DNA of 64,000 nt from an uncultured Pseudomonadota bacterium. Its GTDB lineage: Bacteria > Pseudomonadota > Gammaproteobacteria > Burkholderiales > SG8-39. Position numbers and translations under genes: made by a program. The stretch lies in the NCBI GenBank assembly GCA_903829815.1, contig CAIKRR010000056.1:1-64000 (forward strand), read 5' to 3'. Under the pieces are notes generated by a model that saw only the letters and a list, made by a program, of their open reading frames with translations, was not told where the DNA came from and did no database searches. Numbering within the stretch: position 1 is the stretch's first letter; the number at the start of each line of letters is the position of its first letter. Positions 18,749-28,161 of the stretch are shown in pieces.

Positions 18749-20055
18749 GCGTTGCCCCCAGCGTTCATCAACTCGTCAAAGCCGACCGCCTTGTCCTCGA
18801 CCTGTGCGTTGGCGAGAACCCAGGCAACCACGTTTTCCTCGACCGCCATGCCTTCAAATCCGGCAATGCGATCAGGCTGGGAATAAACCCACTTGATCAC
18901 CTCGAAGGGTTGCTCGTAGGTGCGCGCCGACTCCTCGACGAGTTTGCGCACCTGCTCGGGCCTGGCCGCAAGGCCATGTCGCTTGATGTACTCACCGACG
19001 ATCAGGCCGAGCTTGACGCGGCGCTCAGCCTGCGGACGGAACATGTCGCCATCGAAGGGCAACTGATCGACTTTCATGCCGCGGTTGGCAAGATCGGCAC
19101 GCATCGAATCGATGAGCCGGGTGATTTCGCTCTCGACCAGCGCCTTGGGCAACTCGAGCGTGTTGTTGTCGACCAACGCCTGCATGACATTCTGCTTGGT
19201 CGTGCCGCCCAGACGCTGCGTCACTTCGCGGGTGACGTTTTCGCGGATCTCGCCGCGCATCTTCTGCAGGTCACCATCGGCTACACCCAGAGCACGGGCA
19301 AAGTCCTCGTCGATGGCGGGCAACACCGGTTCCTCGACCAGGTGCACTGTGACAGCAAACTGCGCGGTCTTGCCTGCAAGCTCGGCCGCCTGGTAATCGG
19401 CGGGAAAGCTCACATCGAAGGTGCGTGCATCGCCCGACGAAACACCGGTGAGACCCGTTTCGAAATCCGGCAGCATGCGGCCCTCACCCAGGGTCACGGT
19501 GAAGTCGGAGCCCTTGCCCCCCGGAAACTCGACACCATCCACCGAGCCGACAAAATCGATCTTGACCCGATCACCGGTCTGCGCGGCACGCGCCACGGCG
19601 ACGAAGGTTGCGCGCTGCTTGCGGATGGATTCGATCGTCCGATCGACCTCGGCATCGGTCACTTCAAGCACCGGGCGCTCAACACGGACGCCAGACAGGT
19701 CACCAGGCTCGAACTCCGGATAGACCTCGAAGGTCGCGTTGAACAGCAGCGCCTCGGCCCCCGCGCCCTCACCCGGCTCGATCTTCGGGTAGCCGGCAAC
19801 CCGCAACTGGTGGGCGTCGACCACATCGACAAAGGCTTTCTGGACCGCATCACCCAGCACCTCACCACGCACCTGGGGCTCGTACTGGGCGGCCACCAGT
19901 TTCATCGGCACCTTGCCGGGACGAAAGCCCGGCATTCGTACCGTGCGCGCGAGCTTCTTCAGGCGCTCACCGACCTCGCGGTCGACGTGATCACGCTCAA
20001 CGCTCATGGTGACACGCCGCTCGAGGGTGCCGATGGATTCGATAGTTGGAGTCAT
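18745..20055 (-). CDS. tig: Trigger factor (ribosome-associated chaperone), 436 aa
   Basis: Trigger factor binds nascent chains at the ribosome exit tunnel. The N-terminal ribosome-binding domain includes the signature GFRPGKVPM (TF motif). A FKBP-type isomerase domain follows at about 155-250 ([30 protein letters not shown]), then the helical C-terminal chaperone domain. Length is typical (E. coli 432). First gene of the tig-clpP-clpX operon, directly downstream of tRNA-Leu on the same strand. Confidence 0.97.
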   Translation of the reverse strand: MTPTIESIGTLERRVTMSVERDHVDREVGERLKKLARTVRMPGFRPGKVPMKLVAAQYEPQVRGEVLGDAVQKAFVDVVDAHQLRVAGYPKIEPGEGAGAEALLFNATFEVYPEFEPGDLSGVRVERPVLEVTDAEVDRTIESIRKQRATFVAVARAAQTGDRVKIDFVGSVDGVEFPGGKGSDFTVTLGEGRMLPDFETGLTGVSSGDARTFDVSFPADYQAAELAGKTAQFAVTVHLVEEPVLPAIDEDFARALGVADGDLQKMRGEIRENVTREVTQRLGGTTKQNVMQALVDNNTLELPKALVESEITRLIDSMRADLANRGMKVDQLPFDGDMFRPQAERRVKLGLIVGEYIKRHGLAARPEQVRKLVEESARTYEQPFEVIKWVYSQPDRIAGFEGMAVEENVVAWVLANAQVEDKAVGFDELMNAGGNA

Positions 20056-20086
20056 AGAAAGGTCAGTATGAGAAAAACAAGCCAGA

Positions 20087-20171
20087 TGGTGCGAAGGAAG
20101 GGACTCGAACCCCCACGCCTTGCGGCGCTGGAACCTAAATCCAGTGCGTCTACCAATTCCGCCACCCTCGC
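20087..20171 (-). tRNA. tRNA-Leu (anticodon TAG)
   Basis: This is an 85-nt class II tRNA with a long variable arm on the minus strand. The acceptor stem GCGAGGG pairs with CCTTCGC with one mismatch-tolerant pair, the anticodon loop is ATTTAGG with TAG, the T loop is TTCGAGTC, and CCA is encoded. It sits 31 bp upstream of tig on the same strand, an arrangement common in proteobacteria. Confidence 0.95.
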
Positions 20172-20377
20172 GGTGTACATATCACCGGAAACACGCCGTC
20201 CGGCCAGGCACCGCATCGAACCGTCGGAGCGTCCGGGCGAAGGCACGGGTCCCGGACGGTCCAGACTTTCAAGACCGAAATTGTAGCCGATCAGCCCTAT
20301 ACTCGTGCCCCAAGGTCAACAGATCGTTGAATATCCACGATTTGCATCGTGGAGGCCCCGATCACGAGTGCTCGACC

Positions 20378-21271
20378 ATGACACCACAAGCCTACTGTAC
20401 CGAGCGCGTTGCACCGCCAGGCTCGGCGCTGCACTACAGCCTGCGCGGCACGGCGACTGATCGACGCAACGACATCATCGCCCTGCATGCACTCGCCGAC
20501 GAACTGGCGACAGCCGCCGCCGCCAGCCATGATCCGGGCGTCTGCTCGGCAAGGCTCCATTGGTGGCATGGCGAACTGGAGCGAGCCACCTCTGATACGG
20601 CGCAACACCCGGTCGCGCGCGCGCTCGGCCCGGCCCTGCGCGCCGGACGTATCCCGGCGCAGTGGCTCGATGACCTGATACTCAGCAGCCAAGCCGAGGC
20701 CCGCGGCTTGCGCCCGCCGGACTTTGCCGCGCTGCTCGCGCATGCTCACCGCGCAGGAACGCCGATCACGCGGTGTACCGCACGGGTCCTGCTCACGAGC
20801 ACGGGCGCCTCAGGCAGCAGGCAGCAGACCCATGAAACTGCCGAGCCCGTCTGGCTCGAAGCGGCGACCACCGCGCTGGGCGCAGCGGCCTGGCTCGTCG
20901 CCATGTTGCGAGATGTCGGCCATGACGCCAGGCGTGGACGCCTCTATCTGCCCATCGACCTGATGCAGGCCAACGGCGTGGCCGTCGCAGCGCTGCTGGC
21001 CGCACGCACCGGGGAAGGCGTCTTGCCAGGCGGTTTCAAACCATTGCTGCGCACCCTCGCCGCCGCCACCGATCAGATAATTGGCGACGCCCTGGGACAT
21101 ATCCCGACCGATGCGCGCCGCGCCCTGCATCCTCTGGTTGCACTTGCGCGTCTGCAGCGCACCCTGCTTGCCGAGATCAGCGCCGACCCCCAGGCCGTGA
21201 TGACCGGGCGAATCGTCCTGACACCGGTTCGGATGCTGTGGATCACCTGGCGCGCCGGCTTCGGCCGCTGA
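20378..21271 (+). CDS. Squalene/phytoene synthase-family protein with degenerate first Asp-rich motif, 297 aa
   Basis: The second prenyl-diphosphate-binding motif of trans-isoprenyl diphosphate synthases (squalene/phytoene group) is plain at residues 178-192: RDVGHDARRGRLYLP. The first motif, normally DDxxD-like in a helix after an AFCR-type segment, is reduced to ALADELATA around Asp41. It lacks the second acidic residue. Around this there is good all-alpha character. The start at 20378 is chosen because it follows the tRNA gene region; the longer frame crosses tRNA-Leu. It may still make a C30/C40 head-to-head product, or it may be a divergent non-catalytic relative (like NDUFAF6). The neighbours (tRNA-Leu, radA) give no pathway hint. 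Confidence 0.75.
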   Translation: MTPQAYCTERVAPPGSALHYSLRGTATDRRNDIIALHALADELATAAAASHDPGVCSARLHWWHGELERATSDTAQHPVARALGPALRAGRIPAQWLDDLILSSQAEARGLRPPDFAALLAHAHRAGTPITRCTARVLLTSTGASGSRQQTHETAEPVWLEAATTALGAAAWLVAMLRDVGHDARRGRLYLPIDLMQANGVAVAALLAARTGEGVLPGGFKPLLRTLAAATDQIIGDALGHIPTDARRALHPLVALARLQRTLLAEISADPQAVMTGRIVLTPVRMLWITWRAGFGR

Positions 21272-21290
21272 GGCCGAGCCCGCGCCGGGG

Positions 21291-22646
21291 TCAGAAATCG
21301 ACGGCATCTCCGATGCGGTCGACACCGATGGTCTCGATGCCGGCGATAGCCTGCCTGGGCACATTGGCGCGCGGCACCATCGCGCGGGTGAACCCCAGTT
21401 TGGCAGCCTCGCGCAGTCGCTCCTGACCTCTAGGGGCCGGGCGGACCTCGCCGGCAAGCCCGACTTCGCCAAAGACGATGGTCTTGGGTGGCAGTGGCCG
21501 GTTGCGCAGCGACGAACAGATCGACAACAGCACCGCAAGGTCGGCGGCCGGCTCGACGATGCGCACGCCACCGACCGCATTGATGAAGACATCCTGGTCG
21601 TAACAGGCCACGCCTGCATGCCGGTGCAGCACAGCCAGCAGCATGGCCAGCCGATTGCCATCCAGGCCAACGCTCAGACGTCGTGGGTTGCCACCGGCGG
21701 CCGAATCGACCAGCGCCTGGATTTCAACCGCCAGTGGACGACTGCCCTCGTTAGTCACCAGAATGCAACTGCCGGCAACATCTTCCCGATGCTCCGACAG
21801 AAAGATCGCCGACGGATTGGCCACCCCTTTGAGGCCACGATCAGTCATGGCGAAGACGCCGATCTCGTTGGCGGCTCCGAAACGGTTCTTGAACGCACGC
21901 AACAGGCGAAAACTGCTGTGCGTCTCGCCCTCGAAATAGAGCACGGTATCCACCATGTGCTCGAGCACACGCGGGCCAGCCAGCGAACCTTCCTTGGTCA
22001 CGTGCCCGACAAACACGAGCGCGATGCCACGCTGCTTGGCAAGACGCGTGAGCTGCGCGGCACACTCGCGCACCTGAGCCACCGACCCGGGTGCCGAGGT
22101 GAGTGCCTCCGAGTAGAGCGTCTGGATCGAGTCGATCACGGCGATGTCGGGTCGCTCGGCGGCGAGGGTTGCTGCAATGCGTTCGAGCTGGATCTCGGGC
22201 AGCAGCAGGATGCTGCCCGAGTCGATCGACAGACGACGGGCACGCAGCGCCACCTGCTCGCCAGACTCCTCGCCACTGACGTAGAGCGTGCGTCGACTGG
22301 CACCCATGGCAGCCAGCGACTGCAACAGGAGCGTCGACTTGCCGATGCCCGGGTCACCCCCGATGAGTACCACCTGACCAGGCACGATGCCCCCACCGAG
22401 CACCCGGTTGAATTCCTCGATACCGCTGTCATAACGCACGGTCTCCAGGGCCTGGATATCGGCCAGACGCTCGAGCGGCGCCGATTCGACCAGACTGCCG
22501 GCACGGTGCGATCGCCTGGCAGCAGCGGCCTGCTCGAGCAGGGTGTTCCATTCATTGCAGCCCGGGCACTGACCCAGCCAACGCGGGCTCTCGGCGCCGC
22601 AGGCCGAGCACACGTAGAGCGTCTTGGCGCGTGCCGCCGTGCTCAC
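21291..22646 (-). CDS. radA: DNA repair protein RadA (Sms), 451 aa
   Basis: RadA is a DnaB-like/RecA-like ATPase that helps branch migration in recombinational repair. The N-terminal zinc finger uses Cys13, Cys16, Cys27 and Cys30 (CSAC and CPGC). Walker A is GDPGIGKST at 97-105, and the RadA-specific KNRFG motif is present (KNRFGAANEIGVF). A C-terminal Lon-protease-like domain follows. It overlaps the alr stop by 4 bp at its start. Convergent with the phytoene-synthase-like gene, 19 bp away. Confidence 0.97.
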   Translation of the reverse strand: MSTAARAKTLYVCSACGAESPRWLGQCPGCNEWNTLLEQAAAARRSHRAGSLVESAPLERLADIQALETVRYDSGIEEFNRVLGGGIVPGQVVLIGGDPGIGKSTLLLQSLAAMGASRRTLYVSGEESGEQVALRARRLSIDSGSILLLPEIQLERIAATLAAERPDIAVIDSIQTLYSEALTSAPGSVAQVRECAAQLTRLAKQRGIALVFVGHVTKEGSLAGPRVLEHMVDTVLYFEGETHSSFRLLRAFKNRFGAANEIGVFAMTDRGLKGVANPSAIFLSEHREDVAGSCILVTNEGSRPLAVEIQALVDSAAGGNPRRLSVGLDGNRLAMLLAVLHRHAGVACYDQDVFINAVGGVRIVEPAADLAVLLSICSSLRNRPLPPKTIVFGEVGLAGEVRPAPRGQERLREAAKLGFTRAMVPRANVPRQAIAGIETIGVDRIGDAVDF

Positions 22647-23731
22647 CGAGGATCCCCGGGCGCACGACGCTCTTCGACCGGTACCCTCGCCGACAGTCCG
22701 GTGAGCAGTTCATAGCCCACCGTGCCCGAGCACGCGGCCACCTCATCGACCGGCAGCCCTTCGCCCCAGAGCACAACCTCGGAGCCGACCTGCGCCTCGG
22801 GCAGACGCGTCAGATCGACCGTGATCATCTCCATCGATACTCGACCGATCAGGGGTGCACGCAGGCCACTGACGAGCACAGGCGTCCCTTCAGTCGCGTG
22901 TCGCGGGTACCCGTCGGCATAGCCACACGCCACGACACCGACGCGCATGTCACGCGGCGCCACGAACGATCCGCCATAACCGACCCGCCCGCCCTGGGCC
23001 ACCTCCTGAATGGCGATGAGTGCCGAGGACAAGGTCATCACCGGGAGCAGCCCGAGTTCACTGGCCGACTGCTCGGCAAAGGGCGAACTCCCATAAAGCG
23101 CGATGCCTGGACGCACCCAGTCAAGATGAGCCTGGGGATAACGAAACAGGGCCGCCGAATTGGCCGCCGATCGTTCGCCCTGCAGGTAATTGCAGGCCTC
23201 GAGGAATCTGCGCAGCGGTTCATCCACACCGCCAGCACCATCGGCATCGGCGAAATGGGTCATCAGGCTGATCGAGTTCAACGGTTGACGGGCGGTGATC
23301 CGGCGGTAGATGTCAATGTACTGTGACGCCGGGAAACCCAGCCGGTTCATGCCGGCATTCATCTTGAGGTAGAGATCGAGTGGCCGACGGCGCAGCAGGC
23401 TTTCCATCATGCGTACCTGCTCGATGCTGTGGACCACCGTATGCAGGCTCTCCTCGTTGCAGACACGCAACTCGGTCGCATCAGTCACGCCCTGCATGAG
23501 AAGAACAGGCTTTCGGATCCCCACCTCACGCAAGCGGATGGCATCGCCGATATCCACCACGGCAAAACCATCGGCCCGGCGCAGCGCACGCGCAACGCGC
23601 ACCAGCCCATGGCCGTAGGCATTGGATTTCACCACTGCCCAGACGCGCGACTGCGGTGCCAGGCGACGCACCTGATCGAAATTGTGGTTCAGCGCCTGCA
23701 GGTCAATTGAAACAAGGAGAGGACGGGGCAT
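22643..23731 (-). CDS. alr: Alanine racemase, 362 aa
   Basis: A PLP enzyme that converts L-alanine to D-alanine for peptidoglycan. The cofactor lysine is Lys35 in AVVKSNAYGHG, and the catalytic Tyr of the C-terminal domain lies in VGYGGSFVAPRDMRVGVV. A short family length and the MNRLGFPAS motif fit alr rather than dadX. Stop overlaps the radA start by 4 bp. Divergent from lplT with a 299-bp gap between them. Confidence 0.96.
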   Translation of the reverse strand: MPRPLLVSIDLQALNHNFDQVRRLAPQSRVWAVVKSNAYGHGLVRVARALRRADGFAVVDIGDAIRLREVGIRKPVLLMQGVTDATELRVCNEESLHTVVHSIEQVRMMESLLRRRPLDLYLKMNAGMNRLGFPASQYIDIYRRITARQPLNSISLMTHFADADGAGGVDEPLRRFLEACNYLQGERSAANSAALFRYPQAHLDWVRPGIALYGSSPFAEQSASELGLLPVMTLSSALIAIQEVAQGGRVGYGGSFVAPRDMRVGVVACGYADGYPRHATEGTPVLVSGLRAPLIGRVSMEMITVDLTRLPEAQVGSEVVLWGEGLPVDEVAACSGTVGYELLTGLSARVPVEERRAPGDPR

Positions 23732-24030
23732 CTTCAGCGCCTACAGGGGTTCAAGCCAGCAGAGGAGTCCGGGCAGCATCACCAGGAGGCCCGGCGCGAG
23801 CGCGACCGTTCAGACCAGGAGACCACCAGCCGTGAGCGTACCAGTTCAAAAGCCCACGCAATGAGCACCCGAGATTCCCGCAGGCACCTCTCCCGGGCAG
23901 CCGCACGCAAAATGCGCACCGGCCAGACCGGGGCTCGCCGGGCGCGCATGGTATAAATCGCCCGCCGAGTCGGCGCCCATCCGGCCCGCACATCGTTTCG
24001 CCCCCTTGCAGGACCTCCAGAGGTCACAGG
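23732..24030. other. 299-bp divergent intergenic region between alr and lplT
   Basis: No gene is supported. It should hold both divergent promoters. TATAAA at 23952-23957 is a candidate -10 for lplT, but no good -35 is placed 16-18 bp upstream. Nothing else stands out. Confidence 0.5.
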
Positions 24031-25293
24031 ATGAAATCGGGTTTCTACACGATCATCACCGCGCAGTTCTTTTCCTCGCTGGCCGATAACGCCTTGCTGG
24101 TGGCGGCTATCGCGATGCTGATCCAACTGGATGGTCCGGAGTGGATGACGCCGCTCCTGAAGTTCGTCTTCGTCATCTCCTATGTGCTGCTGGCAGGCGC
24201 GGTAGGGGCGTTCGCCGACAGCATGCCCAAAGGCCGCGTGATGTTCATCACCAACCTGGTGAAGATCCTCGGGTGCGGCATGCTGTTTTTCTACGATGTG
24301 CTCACCCCACCGCAGGTGCCTGAATACGTGATGATCCTGCTGGCTTATGCCGTGGTCGGACTGGGTGCAGCGGCCTATTCACCGGCCAAGTACGGCATCC
24401 TCACCGAACTGCTGCCGGCCGACCAGCTGGTCATTGCCAACGGCTGGATCGAGGGGTTGACCGTACTCTCGGTCGTTCTCGGCACCTTGCTGGGGGGCAT
24501 ACTGATCAGCCCGATGGTCGCCACCCACCTGCTTGCGATCGATTTACCGCATCTGGAGACCGGCATCGAGACCCCGGCCGAAGCGGCAGTAGCCCTCACC
24601 TCGGTGCTTTATCTTGCCGCAGCCCTGGTGAACCTGTTCATCCCGGATACCGGCGCTCGCTACGCGCGCCAGTACAGCAGCCTGCCCTCGCTGCTGCGCG
24701 AATTCTCGCGCTGCTTCCATACCCTCTGGGATGACCGCCTCGGACAGATATCGCTTGCCACCACGACGCTGTTCTGGGGGGCTGGTGCCACGCTGCAGTT
24801 CATCGTGCTCAAATGGGCCGAGGTCCATCTGGGCATGCCGCTTGAAAAAGCGACGATTCTCCAGGGAACCACAGCCATCGGCATCGCCATCGGGGCAGTG
24901 ATGGCGGCACGTTGGGTGCCGCTTGAACGATCGACACGCGTGCTGCCGATCGGAATCGTGATGGGGGTTGCGGTCGTTCTCATGACTCAGGTCACCTGGC
25001 TGCCGATGGTCTACGTGCTCCTCATCGTCATCGGCGCAATGGCCGGATTCTTTGTCGTGCCGATGAACGCACTGCTGCAACACCGAGGGCACGTGCTCCT
25101 GTCGGCAGGCAGCTCGATTGCGGTGCAGAACTTCAATGAAAACCTGTCGATTCTGGTGATGCTGGGCATTTATGCGGCCTTGCTGCATGCCAATCTGCAC
25201 ATCAACACCGTGATCCTGCTCTTTGGCTGCTTTGTCTCGGCAACGATGTATCTGGTCTGGCGTCGCCACCAGCACAATCTCACGCGTCCCTGA
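24031..25293 (+). CDS. lplT: Lysophospholipid transporter LplT, 420 aa
   Basis: This is a major-facilitator-type inner-membrane flippase that returns lysophospholipids to the cytoplasmic leaflet. The N-terminus MKSGFYTIITAQFFSSLADN matches LplT. About 12 transmembrane segments are visible, and the C-terminal half carries GFFVVPMNALLQHRG. The usual partner aas (acyltransferase) is not adjacent, as is common in betaproteobacteria. Convergent with the TPM-domain gene, with a 45-bp gap. Confidence 0.92.
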   Translation: MKSGFYTIITAQFFSSLADNALLVAAIAMLIQLDGPEWMTPLLKFVFVISYVLLAGAVGAFADSMPKGRVMFITNLVKILGCGMLFFYDVLTPPQVPEYVMILLAYAVVGLGAAAYSPAKYGILTELLPADQLVIANGWIEGLTVLSVVLGTLLGGILISPMVATHLLAIDLPHLETGIETPAEAAVALTSVLYLAAALVNLFIPDTGARYARQYSSLPSLLREFSRCFHTLWDDRLGQISLATTTLFWGAGATLQFIVLKWAEVHLGMPLEKATILQGTTAIGIAIGAVMAARWVPLERSTRVLPIGIVMGVAVVLMTQVTWLPMVYVLLIVIGAMAGFFVVPMNALLQHRGHVLLSAGSSIAVQNFNENLSILVMLGIYAALLHANLHINTVILLFGCFVSATMYLVWRRHQHNLTRP

Positions 25294-25338
25294 CAAGGGC
25301 GAAAGATCTCGTACAAGCGCAGGCGCAGGCGCGGCCGC

Positions 25339-25842
25339 TCAGAGGACCAGTGGCCGGTCGGGCAGTTCGTTCTGACTCGCGCCTGTGTGCGGGAAGTGCC
25401 GGGTGAGCAAGGCACCCACCGCAGCGATACCTGCGAGTGTGCCAGCCTCGAAGCGACCGGCCGCAAAATGGGCCTGCATCTGGCCGCAGATGGTTGACCA
25501 TTGGCCATCGCCTGCGCGTCGGTGAACCCCCCGGTCGGCCACGATCTCGACCCGGTAATCAGCCAGCAAAACGTAGATGAGCACCCCTGAATTGTGCTCG
25601 GTGTCCCAGACACCGAGGCGACCGAAGAGTTCGATCGCACGATCACGAGCGCTGCGTCTGCGCCACAGATCGGCCAGGGTGAGCCCGGGTTCGATCACCA
25701 GCCGCAACTCACCCTGGTGCATGCGCTCGGTGTCGGCAACCGCACGTTCGATGGCATCGAGCGTGGCTGGCGGAAAGTGCTTGCGCACCGATGACCGGTC
25801 AGACGCCAGGTGACGCGCCATTCGACTGATGAGAGGGTTCAC
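25339..25842 (-). CDS. TPM-domain protein (DUF477-like), cytoplasmic form, 167 aa
   Basis: A TPM domain (TLP18.3/Psb32/MOLO-1) is visible: HQGELRLVIEPG..., VWDTEHNSGVLIYVLLADYRVEIVADRGV. The fold is shared with the gene upstream, but there is no signal peptide and no glycine-rich tail. The start is GTG 25842, which overlaps the upstream TGA as GTGA. The longer open frame to 26169 reads through the glycine-rich part of the neighbour in another frame and is rejected. The function of this lone TPM copy is unknown; with the neighbouring TPM and lemA genes it forms a conserved betaproteobacterial trio. Confidence 0.88.
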   Translation of the reverse strand: MNPLISRMARHLASDRSSVRKHFPPATLDAIERAVADTERMHQGELRLVIEPGLTLADLWRRRSARDRAIELFGRLGVWDTEHNSGVLIYVLLADYRVEIVADRGVHRRAGDGQWSTICGQMQAHFAAGRFEAGTLAGIAAVGALLTRHFPHTGASQNELPDRPLVL

Positions 25843-26735
25843 TTCCAGCTCCCGCCAGAACCGCCACCGCCAAATCCACCGCCCCCACCACTCCAGCCCC
25901 CGCCCGTCCCGCCAAAGCCCCCACCCCCGCCGCCCCAGCCTCCCATGCCAGCGCCACGACCGAGGCCGTTGCCCACAGAGCCGGCAAGCAGCACGGCCAG
26001 CAGGAACCCACCCACCGCGGCGAGTACGCCGATCAGGACAGGAAAGCCCACACCAAGAGCCAGGGCCCCAGTCATCGCACCCACCACAGCAGCGCCACGC
26101 ACGCGTCCGAGCATTGCCGCAAGAATGCGCCCGGCAAACAGCACGAACAACAAGGCAGGCATGAACCATTGGCGCGCATCGTCACTGGCAAAGCGGTGGT
26201 CGGCAGCCACGGGCGCTGGCAAGGCCTCGCCCTCGATCAATCCGCCGAGCGCGCGGACACCGGCCTTCAGCCCTTGGGCGTAGTCACCGGACCGAAAGTG
26301 CGGATTCATGATCTCGCGGCGGACCCGGTCAGCGACGTTATCGGGGATGGCACCTTCGAGCCCGTAACCGACCTCGATCCGCGCGGTGTGATCGCGCATG
26401 GCCAGGAGGATGATCAATCCGTCATCCACCTTGCGCCGGCCCGGTTTGACGCGATCAGCCAGACGAATCGAGTAGGCCTCGATCGGTTCGGGCTGAGTGG
26501 TCGGTACCAGCACCACCAGGATCTGACTGCCCTTTTTCTTCTCGACCGCACCCACCATCGCCTCGAGGGCATCGACATCCGCCGGCAACAAAGTACCGGT
26601 GGTGTCGGTCACCGCGCGCCGAACATCGGGCAATGGCGCCAGATCGTCGGCTGCCCGCACCGCGATCGGCGCCAACAGCGCCAAGCCCAGGCAGCCTGCC
26701 TGCAGGCGACGCTTCAGGCTGCCCGCAGGCCGCAT
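25839..26735 (-). CDS. Exported TPM-domain protein, YgcG-like, 298 aa
   Basis: A signal peptide (about 12-28, ending AVRAADD) precedes a TPM domain (residues 35-160: KKKGSQILVVLVPTTQPEPI, DDGLIILLAMRDHTARIEVGYG, LEGAIPDNVADRVRREIMNP). Two to three transmembrane segments follow, then a very glycine-rich tail ending GGFGGGGSGGSWK. This is the YgcG/TPM layout, anchored with its N-domain in the periplasm. Lies 8 bp downstream of lemA. The LemA/YgcG pairing recurs widely in bacteria, but the molecular role is still unclear. Confidence 0.9.
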   Translation of the reverse strand: MRPAGSLKRRLQAGCLGLALLAPIAVRAADDLAPLPDVRRAVTDTTGTLLPADVDALEAMVGAVEKKKGSQILVVLVPTTQPEPIEAYSIRLADRVKPGRRKVDDGLIILLAMRDHTARIEVGYGLEGAIPDNVADRVRREIMNPHFRSGDYAQGLKAGVRALGGLIEGEALPAPVAADHRFASDDARQWFMPALLFVLFAGRILAAMLGRVRGAAVVGAMTGALALGVGFPVLIGVLAAVGGFLLAVLLAGSVGNGLGRGAGMGGWGGGGGGFGGTGGGWSGGGGGFGGGGSGGSWK

Positions 26736-26743
26736 GGCAGCGC

Positions 26744-27391
26744 CTAGCGGATCGGACCGCCGGGCGCCGGCGCTGGAGCCGGCCCACCAGGGGCCGGCCG
26801 ATTGAAGTCAACAGCCGGCGGGCGCGAGATCTCGGCCTCGTTGTCGACGCTGAAATTGGCCTTGGTCTTGTAGCCAAACACCATGGCGGTCAGGTTCGAG
26901 GGAAACTCACGCGCGAGTATGTTGTAGGCCTGAACCGACTTGATGTAGCGTTGCCGGGCGACGGTGATGCGGTTCTCGGTACCCGACAACTCGGCCATCA
27001 GCGCGCTGAACTGGGCATCGGACTTGAGCTGCGGATAGTTCTCGGTGACCACCAGCAGACGCGAGAGCGCACCCGAGAGCTCGCCCTGAGCGCGCTGAAA
27101 TCGCCCAAACGCCTCCGGATTGTTGACCAGATCGGCACCTGCCTGCACCTGCCCGACCCGCGCGCGGGCCTCGGTTACCTGAGTGAGGACCTGACGCTCC
27201 TGATCGGCAAATCCCTTGACGGTGTTGACCAGATTGGGGATCAGGTCGGCACGCCGCTGATACTGATTCACGACCTCCGACCAGGCCGAACGGTTGGCTT
27301 CGTCCAGTTCCTGGAACTGGTTGTAGCCACAGCCGCCGAGCAACAGCGACCCGGCAAGCGCAGCGGCAAGCATCAGGTGGCGCACGATCAT
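26744..27391 (-). CDS. lemA: LemA family lipoprotein, 215 aa
   Basis: LemA is a coiled helical membrane-associated protein of uncertain function. The N-terminus has a lipobox LLGGC with Cys21, and the LemA signature YQRRADLIPNLVNTVKGF follows. The C-terminal end has NLTAMVFGYKTKANFSVDNE and a Pro/Ala-rich tail. It overlaps the uracil-DNA glycosylase stop by 4 bp at its start and leads into the two TPM genes. Confidence 0.95.
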   Translation of the reverse strand: MIVRHLMLAAALAGSLLLGGCGYNQFQELDEANRSAWSEVVNQYQRRADLIPNLVNTVKGFADQERQVLTQVTEARARVGQVQAGADLVNNPEAFGRFQRAQGELSGALSRLLVVTENYPQLKSDAQFSALMAELSGTENRITVARQRYIKSVQAYNILAREFPSNLTAMVFGYKTKANFSVDNEAEISRPPAVDFNRPAPGGPAPAPAPGGPIR

Positions 27392-28161
27392 CTCCGGTCA
27401 GAAGGCTGTCTGGACAACTCATGACGAACGCGCAACAGATCTTCCCAGGCCTTGGCCTTGTCACGCGGGGTGTGCAACAACTGCGTTGGATGATAGCTCA
27501 CCAGCACCGGCCGATCGCGCCATCGGTGCATCTGGCCCCGTAACAGGGGTACCGATGCCTCGCCACCCAGAATACCCTGCGCCGCCGAGCGACCCAGCAC
27601 CAGGATCAAACGGGGCGACACCAGATCGACCTGCGCCTGCAGCCAAGCAGCGCACTGAACGAATTCATCGGCCTGCGGGCTGCGCTGCGCCGGTGGCCGG
27701 CACTTGACGATGTTGGTGACATAGGCACCCGCACCGCGGGCCAGACCGATGGCGCCCAGCATGTTGTCGAGCAAGCGACCCGACTGCCCCGCAAACGGCT
27801 CACCCTCGGCGTCCTCTTCGGCATCGGGGGCATCGCCCACGATCATCAGGGCCGCAGAGCGATCACCGCGTCCGGGCACCGCCCGGTTGCGCGATCGGCA
27901 AAGACCACAGGCATTGCAGGCAGCGACGCCCTGCTCCAGCGCATCCCAGCCCGAGGGCACTGTGACACCGCGCAGGGCAGCCTCGCCCAGCACGGCCACG
28001 GCTCCGGCTCCGGCTCCGGCTGCCGCACCTGGCGCCACCCGGTCTGCCCCCGCTGGCATGCCTGCCCCTGCAGCCGCCAAGCCCGGGACAGCCACCGACG
28101 GCCCGCGCAATCGCCACACCGTGTCGATGCCGAGTTCGTTCAACTGACGCAAGCGGTTCAT
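27388..28161 (-). CDS. Uracil-DNA glycosylase, family 4 (Fe-S), 257 aa, altered motif A
   Basis: It removes uracil from DNA. The N-terminal 75 residues are Ala/Gly/Pro-rich and unlike the catalytic part. The Fe-S cluster Cys are probably Cys82/85 or 85/88 with Cys154 (KCRPPAQR) and Cys170. Motif A reads VGDAPDAEEDAEGEPFAG (108-125), where family 4 usually has GE-P-G; here Asp110 and Asp113 take those places. Later motif VSYHPTQLLHT is standard. Both ends overlap neighbouring genes by 4 bp (rimI and lemA). The catalytic consequence of the changed motif is unclear. Confidence 0.9.
   Translation of the reverse strand: MNRLRQLNELGIDTVWRLRGPSVAVPGLAAAGAGMPAGADRVAPGAAAGAGAGAVAVLGEAALRGVTVPSGWDALEQGVAACNACGLCRSRNRAVPGRGDRSAALMIVGDAPDAEEDAEGEPFAGQSGRLLDNMLGAIGLARGAGAYVTNIVKCRPPAQRSPQADEFVQCAAWLQAQVDLVSPRLILVLGRSAAQGILGGEASVPLLRGQMHRWRDRPVLVSYHPTQLLHTPRDKAKAWEDLLRVRHELSRQPSDRR
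28001..28020. repeat. Hexanucleotide repeat (three copies) inside the uracil-DNA glycosylase gene
   Basis: GCTCCG is repeated three times in the plus strand at 28001-28018, encoding an Ala/Gly run in the N-terminal linker of the glycosylase. In-frame, so changes of copy number would not break the gene. Confidence 0.6.

Noticed and set aside
26455-26877. Minus-strand frame overlapping lemA and the TPM gene
   Set aside because: Arg/Pro/Ala-rich shadow; the lemA and YgcG-like products in their own frames are convincing.
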